Of a DNA stretch of 64,000 nucleotides, positions 57,889-64,000 are shown piece by piece. Source of the stretch: Tipula vernalis (Eukaryota > Arthropoda > Insecta > Diptera > Tipulidae); NCBI GenBank assembly GCA_958295665.1, contig OY282558.1, positions 19,157,409-19,221,408 on the forward strand, read 5' to 3'. Below the pieces are notes generated by a model. It was not told the DNA's origin, made no database searches, and worked only from the letters and a program-made list of their open reading frames with translations. Each line of letters starts with the position of its first letter. Position 1 is the first letter of the stretch. A program made the translations under genes and the position numbers.

Positions 57889-59584
57889 CACTGAAAAAAA
57901 TCCTACATCAATGGAGACAAAAACTACATTAATAGTAAGAAAAATTCGTTAAAACTGAGCCGATACGGACCCTTCGTTAATAGAACGAAAATCATACGTC
58001 AATATAGTGAAACACATAAAAAATTTAATTTTAATCTTGACTACTTATGTTGTAATATTTATGATTCGATTCATATAAGATACGAAAAACGTTATAATTT
58101 TAATGCAGCTAATAGCATTTGTGGATGAATAACTTCTTATTATTAAGGTAAGAAATAGAAGATAAGATGAAATTTTTCATAATACTAATGAAATGGTAAA
58201 TCACATTAACGGAAAAATTCATACATTTAAGTTAGAAACTCATTATTCGTATGTATGAAGAATGGAGTGCTCAGTGGTTATGAATAATTCACAAATATGA
58301 TGATTATTTTCATAAATATATTGAAAATAATTCATAAAATGCAGGAACGGGTTCGTAATTGATAATCAAAATTACATATTATTTATATATAGTGGTTCAT
58401 AGTAAGAATGTACATTTTTATTTTTTGGTTTCTTCTATTTGTTCTCAAAATGTTATCAATTTAATCTCATAAAAATAAACTTTAATTTTAAAATAAATAT
58501 AATTAATAATTAAAAAATTTAGTAGGATTAATAAACGTTAACAAGTTAGCTCGAATTTGTTGATTTCTCCCATTTTCCTCTTGAAATTCGATAGTAATTT
58601 GCTATTCTGTAAAATCAATAAATTAAATTACAATCACATGTAGGTACTTTTATTTGCTTATGTTTGTTACCTGATCTGATCCAAATAGATACTCCAAAAG
58701 CGAGATTAATTCATGATTTTCTCCGCAAGTGTTGCTGAAATATCTTGATTTACAGGATCGGAAAATTTGGAATAGCGCATTACAAGCGCACTATAATAAA
58801 GCAGAGGTATTACTAACCCAATAATAAATCACATAAATTATAAATTTACAAATTATTTAAACAATGAATTTGAAAAGCGATGATTTTATTCAAGTTCTTA
58901 TTAAAACGAAAACACGGACATAACATATCATATTTACCTGATTATTATCACACAAAAATTATTTTAATGTCTCACGATTTTTCAAACTATGTATTTAAAA
59001 TTGTCCTTTCAAGCCGTACGATGTTAGTTAATAATAAAGCGAATGCAATTTAATTATTTTCGTTGTCCCAATTATGATCCAACTTTACGTAATTTTCGTA
59101 GATGCTAGAATAAATTCATCCAATCATTAATAATACGAATAAATTCGTATACATTATGCAGTTATGAAATTTGATCTTTTCGGACAAATAGAAATGTAAT
59201 AGAATCGTTACGCATATGAATTTATTCGTAATATTCAAGTATTATAGAGCCACTTTCGTTAATATGATGAACAATAAGTATTTAAAATAAATTTTCATCA
59301 TAGTCTTATTCATAAATATTATGAACTGTTCATAAATATGTTTTTTTAACAAAATCAAGCAAGTTACACTAATACGCGCACAACATGTGAATGTAGTATA
59401 CGTATAGTACAATAAATTAAACCATTTTTTAATTTATGAACTAACGTACTATTAACGCACAAATTTTCATGAATTTTTCTAAATTTTGTTTTTTTACGTA
59501 AATATAGTAATTTTTACATTAATAGTACGAATTATGGTTAATGAACACCATTCGTAAATAAAATGCACTACATTTTTTTCAGTG
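57889..59584. mobile_element. 1.7 kb non-autonomous element with CACTGAAAAAAAT ends
   Basis: The left terminus CACTGAAAAAAAT (57889-57901) and its exact complement ATTTTTTTCAGTG (59572-59584) are each bordered by TA (57887-57888; 59585-59586). Subterminal words such as ACATTAATAGTA and GGTTAATGAA recur, and the interior is full of short ATTCGTA/AATAAATTCGTA and ATTCATAAATAT motifs in both orientations. No ORF of note. The TA border fits Tc1/mariner-like targeting but the superfamily is unresolved. Confidence 0.65.
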
Positions 59585-59586
59585 TA

Positions 59587-62500
59587 ATAATTAAGGAATA
59601 TTTCAGATTTGTCTTGGACAAGAAACAGTCCTGACATGTTTTGTTTAGTGAATTTGTGCTACGTTTTAGGGAAACCAACACAGATTTGTTAGAATAATAT
59701 TTGGTAAGCTAGAATTTATTAAACAATTTTTGGTCAACCTCAGACGTCATTCTAGCCGAAGAATGATGTTAGACTATTTACTTATATTCAATACTATTTC
59801 GAGATTTCAAGAAAATAGAACGGATTTGTTATGGGAGCCTTAAAAATTTTCGTGACTGGATTCCCTGCAATGAAATACCTGCAACATTCTTGAAATCTCG
59901 GCTAGAATATTAAGATTGTTGAAGATTACTACGTATATGCAGATTCGAACTAATTTTTTTTATTGTAATCTTTCTTGCTTAATATGTGTGTATACGTTCG
60001 GCTTAACTTCGATTAGTTTGGCCATGCCTTCTTTTAAATTTTAATTAACTGGCCTTAATAAACCTGGTGGGTCAAGTGTAAAACCCCATACGTTTTTAAA
60101 AGTTTGTTCGACGTAATTCTGAAATTTAATTTTTTGCGGCAACTGATTATTTCGTTCTTATATAGTTTCAATCAAATTATCATATTTAATTAAGGTTTCA
60201 TTCTTAATTTACATTAAGATTCGGAAACAGATCCTTTTTTGATTTCTTTGCATTTAGAGGAATTGCCGAACACTAATTAGCATCTTATTTATGTTTGTAC
60301 TTCAAGTAGAGACTTTTAATAAATTTGGTATTTAGACATTTAATAAATTTTGTAATAAAAACTGGGTCCGGAAGCCATTTAATAAAAAAATCTAAGGAGT
60401 AGATGAAGCGCTGAATAATGAACCCTTCCTCAAAATAACCGTTTCACTCTGTTTTGGAATATTGAAAATATTTATAGGCGATTTTATCCTTTGAAGAGGA
60501 CTTAAATTTTCTATCATTACAGAACGTTATGAATGTGAACATTCGTACGTGAAGTCACCTCAAGTAGGCAACAAATCAATCCTTATTTGAACACCTTAAT
60601 CCCTTATACAACCACAACTCAATTTCCGAATTAATACGGTCGAAAAAATTAGATGTGTACATAAACCGAACTCAATTCAACTCAATCTCCAAATAAATAA
60701 ATCTTCCAACTGAACCTCCCATCCAATCCCAACTCAAGCTAAATCCATCCCAACTCAACTCAACTTAAAACAACTCAATGTAACCTCCAACTCATCGCCC
60801 AACTCAACCATCAAATCAGCATACAAAGATTTGGTATGACCTACGACGAATAATTCGCGAGGTCTCACGATTCCATCTGTTAATAACTTTGTACGGTATT
60901 TTTAACTCCGATTAGATCTTTTTTAAACATGGCGGAAATTTGAACGAAGCTGTTTCATCAAATATGCTGGTCAAGACTGTGGAATCAAAACACACGTTCC
61001 GTTGGTGAAAAATAAGCTTTGCTGTCACGTGCCATGGTACGATAGGGATTCTGATCAACGTCGAGAAACGCCGCAATAAAAGTCTTACATTTAAAAGTAA
61101 AGGTACATGGCTTTGAATTTTATTAATCACGTGAGGTATTCAAAAAATTTGAACTGGTTCAGTAAAAAAATTATATGTTGCATATTTCGTTTTGATGTAA
61201 AATCTAAAAGGTGTTTTGAAGGTTCATGTCTAATAAAAAAAAGGATCTCGGTTTTCTTCTTCCTTAGTAATAGTGCTCCATGCTAGTTCCGCCTCTAACA
61301 TAAGTGACCTGTAAGCAAATTTTTTTTTTATCAGTTCATAAACTCGCCCCGTCGTAAAGTTTAGAGAGTAAGAGGTTTGAGATTATTTATATTGTTTGTA
61401 CATAAAAATGGTGAAGGTTGTGATGTCCTCTAGCTAATTATGTTAAAGAACTTTCCCTGATCCTTGGAATATTTCCGATATCCACCCGATTTTCAACTCG
61501 GATAAAAAGAACAAGGTTAAAAATTACCTTTTCGAATTCATATATTTTTACCTTTCCATTACACAGTTACAATATTCTAGGTTCATTTTGTGGTAATTTA
61601 ATTAGTGGCCCTAATTCTAAACTGCAGCTTGATGTCATTTACTTGGCAGACATTGATAGATTGTGTAATTGTTATTTTCACTTCGTAATCTATAAATAAA
61701 GCCTTTCCTACTTATTGTCTTATTTTTTCATTGTGGAAAATGTATCTGCAAATAAAATACGGTTTTCAATGGAAAACCATGAAAATGCGAATTGGTAAAC
61801 ATTTAATAATAACACCTTACACAGCAATTTCTCTAGAGTCTAGAAAATAATTTTCAATTTAACATATTCACCAGTTTATTTACAGATATTAGATGCTTAT
61901 TCTATAAACAAGGACGAAACCATCAAAATAAGTTTTTGGAAAATATTTAACTAATCATTGAAACGAATTTAAATTCATTTAAAGCTTTCACATTTTCATG
62001 GTAAGTTTCAGGACGATGTACACGTTTTTCTTTTTTAAAACATGTATCCAATCAATGTCTTCTGTTATCGATTTTTCCGTACATTTTCCATTTTTATAAG
62101 CGTATTAAAAGCAAAATTGGTCCCCAAAAAATTCATCGAATATTGAATGAATAAAAACATTTCATTCATAAAATGTTTAGACGTCTTCTTGGTAAATCAT
62201 TACGGATTTCTATTGTAATTGATTATCGATTGAGACTTATGTCAATAACATGTGTGGATTAACTGTACTTATAGGAGAAGCAAAATATTTACGGTTTTAT
62301 GAATGCGAACGAATTTTTGATTATACTAAATAGATTATGCTTAGATAACTTACAGAGATTGATTGGGGGATTCAGTCATTCGTCCGCCACCAAATTAATT
62401 TAATTAAGTTTTTATTTATTTTCTTGCTTTATTGCCAACAAAAATACGTACGATACATCATTTGTACGTCCTTTTTCCGTTGGTTTTGTATTTTTATTTG

Positions 62501-64000
62501 TAAAACACCAAATTTATACCTTTAAAGGAGTGAAAACAAGACGTGGACAAAACCACATTCTTGAAATATTTACTTGCCTGATAAAAATTGATTGACTGGC
62601 GCGATACAAGAGTTTTATAAATTTTGTATCTTGGCATCTCATTTCATAATTAATAAAACATTAAAAATATGGAGATATATTTAATTATCGCTTCAGGGAG
62701 TATCCCCATTATTTTATTTTTATTTATCTCGGCTCTGAATTCTATTAAATGTAAAGTGTGTGATGGAAAAATATACAAAAAATAGAAAACAGGTTAAAAT
62801 TTTAATTGTATCCCCCAACCCTTATTTATGGTTATCTTGGCATTAATAATTAAAATTTTTAAAATATTAAAGTGCTCATGCATTCCATTTAAAAATATGT
62901 GCTGCCCACGGCTTTTACTCCCCAACTTCCAATTATAAAGAGTAAATTGTTTTTATTCCGTACGGCTTACGTCAGACGTACAATTTAGAAAAAAATATTT
63001 ACATTATTTTGCCACAAGCTCTGTACGTTGTTTCGGATGTTGCTTTTAATTTATGTACATAGCTGAAACAATTTCATTCTTTCATAAATTGTATTACTCG
63101 GAGAATATATTTAGAATATTGTGTTCTAATAAGGTGATGTCAAATAAGTGATACGGACCACATTCATGTAAAATATGGGTGGAAAGGTGTATTGTTTCAA
63201 CTCGATTTTTGAAATTTTCTGGATGATATCACATTCGCCTGAGAATCTCTGTTTCTGTATTTTTAGCATCAATATGACAAATTGCATTATTCTTTAGCTG
63301 CAAGAGTTTAAACCGGTCACTAAATATTCTTTGTAAATTTTCTTTAATATCAAATATAAACAGAATAATTTGTTGACTCGTATATTAAAAACGAGTAAAG
63401 CCGAATGGCCGCATTTTTTCTCACACCATCAACAATTTAATTTTTTCCTTATCTTTCCCCATCGGGAATGGAGTTTTCTAATTTTCCATCTTTCAAGGGT
63501 CAAAGAATATTTTATTCGAATAAAATTCAACCGGTGTGAATTTCGGCCAAATTGTTTAGATGGATACCCAAGTAGTCACTTACAGGAGTGAAATTTGTGT
63601 TGATTGAGTACTCTTTCAAAGCTATTTTTTTTATGAGGTAAAATTTATCACAACATTTTTCCAAAATTTTTATTTCTTGTGCCAATATTTAAATAGTTGA
63701 ACAAATTTTTATTGGATTTAGGCTGTTCATTTTAAAAATTATTTTAAAGCTTTAGCTTCCGAATCCTATTCGGATTTATTTAACAACAATTAAAAAACAA
63801 AGCAATCACAAACATTTAATCAAAACAGCAGCTTTATAAACAAAAAATTTAGAAAAAGATCGATTTAAGAAATCAAGTACAAATTCTGAATATTGTTGAA
63901 GATTACACACAATGATTTGTTTATCTAATTTGTACAGCTTAGTTTACGTGAAAACACCTTATATACAATTTTCTCGGAAAATTATTTGGTTTTCTTGAAA
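59587..64000. other. No gene seen; CAACTCAA-rich tract at about 60660-60815
   Basis: AT-rich sequence to the window end. The only structure is the low-complexity CAACTCAA/CCAACTCAACC tract, the complement of the tract at 1088-1198. No coding domain or paired termini found. Confidence 0.5.

Noticed and set aside
60912..61130. 72-codon minus-strand frame
   Set aside because: Single short frame without recognisable motif, splice sites or repeat association.

Overview
The window is AT-rich eukaryotic DNA, almost certainly from an insect. Mariner, Tc1/Tc3-like, piggyBac, PIF/Harbinger, hAT, Gypsy LTR and Jockey-type elements occur together, and the unique sequence carries short words such as TACGAGTAT and ATATGTACATA that are common in higher flies. 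The order is an inference. No complete host protein-coding gene, rRNA or tRNA was found. The window reads as an intergenic or intronic transposon graveyard, with at most one or two possible host exons (minus strand near 50.0 kb; plus strand near 45.7 kb).

Layout. 1-8.3 kb is non-coding and holds short inverted repeats (908-1052, 1283-1578), two TAAA-tailed retroposon ends and a hAT end (3780-3823). 8.46-9.56 kb holds a 255 bp MITE, a broken member of an uncharacterised invertebrate repeat-encoded family (SDG...QYKN...SHGKG motifs) and a Tc1-like fragment. 12.5-20.4 kb is a nested complex: a minus-strand Ty3/Gypsy element of mag/K02A2.6 type (gag, protease, RT, RNase H, integrase) interrupted by a Tc3-like transposon (13721-15251, TA duplication), a solo-LTR-like insert (15745-16341, GACC duplication) that splits the integrase catalytic centre, and a 222 bp insert (18468-18689).

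26.4-28.0 kb is a degenerate minisatellite of about 22-24 bp units built around GAATTC, with a higher-order period near 300 bp. 28333-32955 is a full-length Jockey-clade LINE with an 8 bp target duplication, a poly(A) tail and only two frameshifts. 33792-33948 is a perfect 71 bp palindrome with a 15 bp spacer. 34.6-38.3 kb is a decayed I-group LINE carrying RNase H. 39.7-40.8 kb is a Harbinger relic. 40904-42317 is a non-autonomous hAT element with a perfect 8 bp duplication.

43349-44929 is a nearly intact Tc3-like transposon. About 45.98-48.40 kb is a piggyBac-like element. 49.3-52.84 kb is a second Harbinger relic (transposase on plus, zeste/Myb-like protein convergent on minus). 52849-53735 is an internally deleted mariner with 180 bp inverted ends. 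56.1-57.3 kb is a minus-strand LINE fragment. 57889-59584 is a 1.7 kb non-coding element with CACTGAAAAAAAT ends. The rest, including 59.6-64 kb, shows no gene.

The genes do not form a pathway. They are independent mobile elements, several nested, so their relative ages can be read from who interrupts whom.
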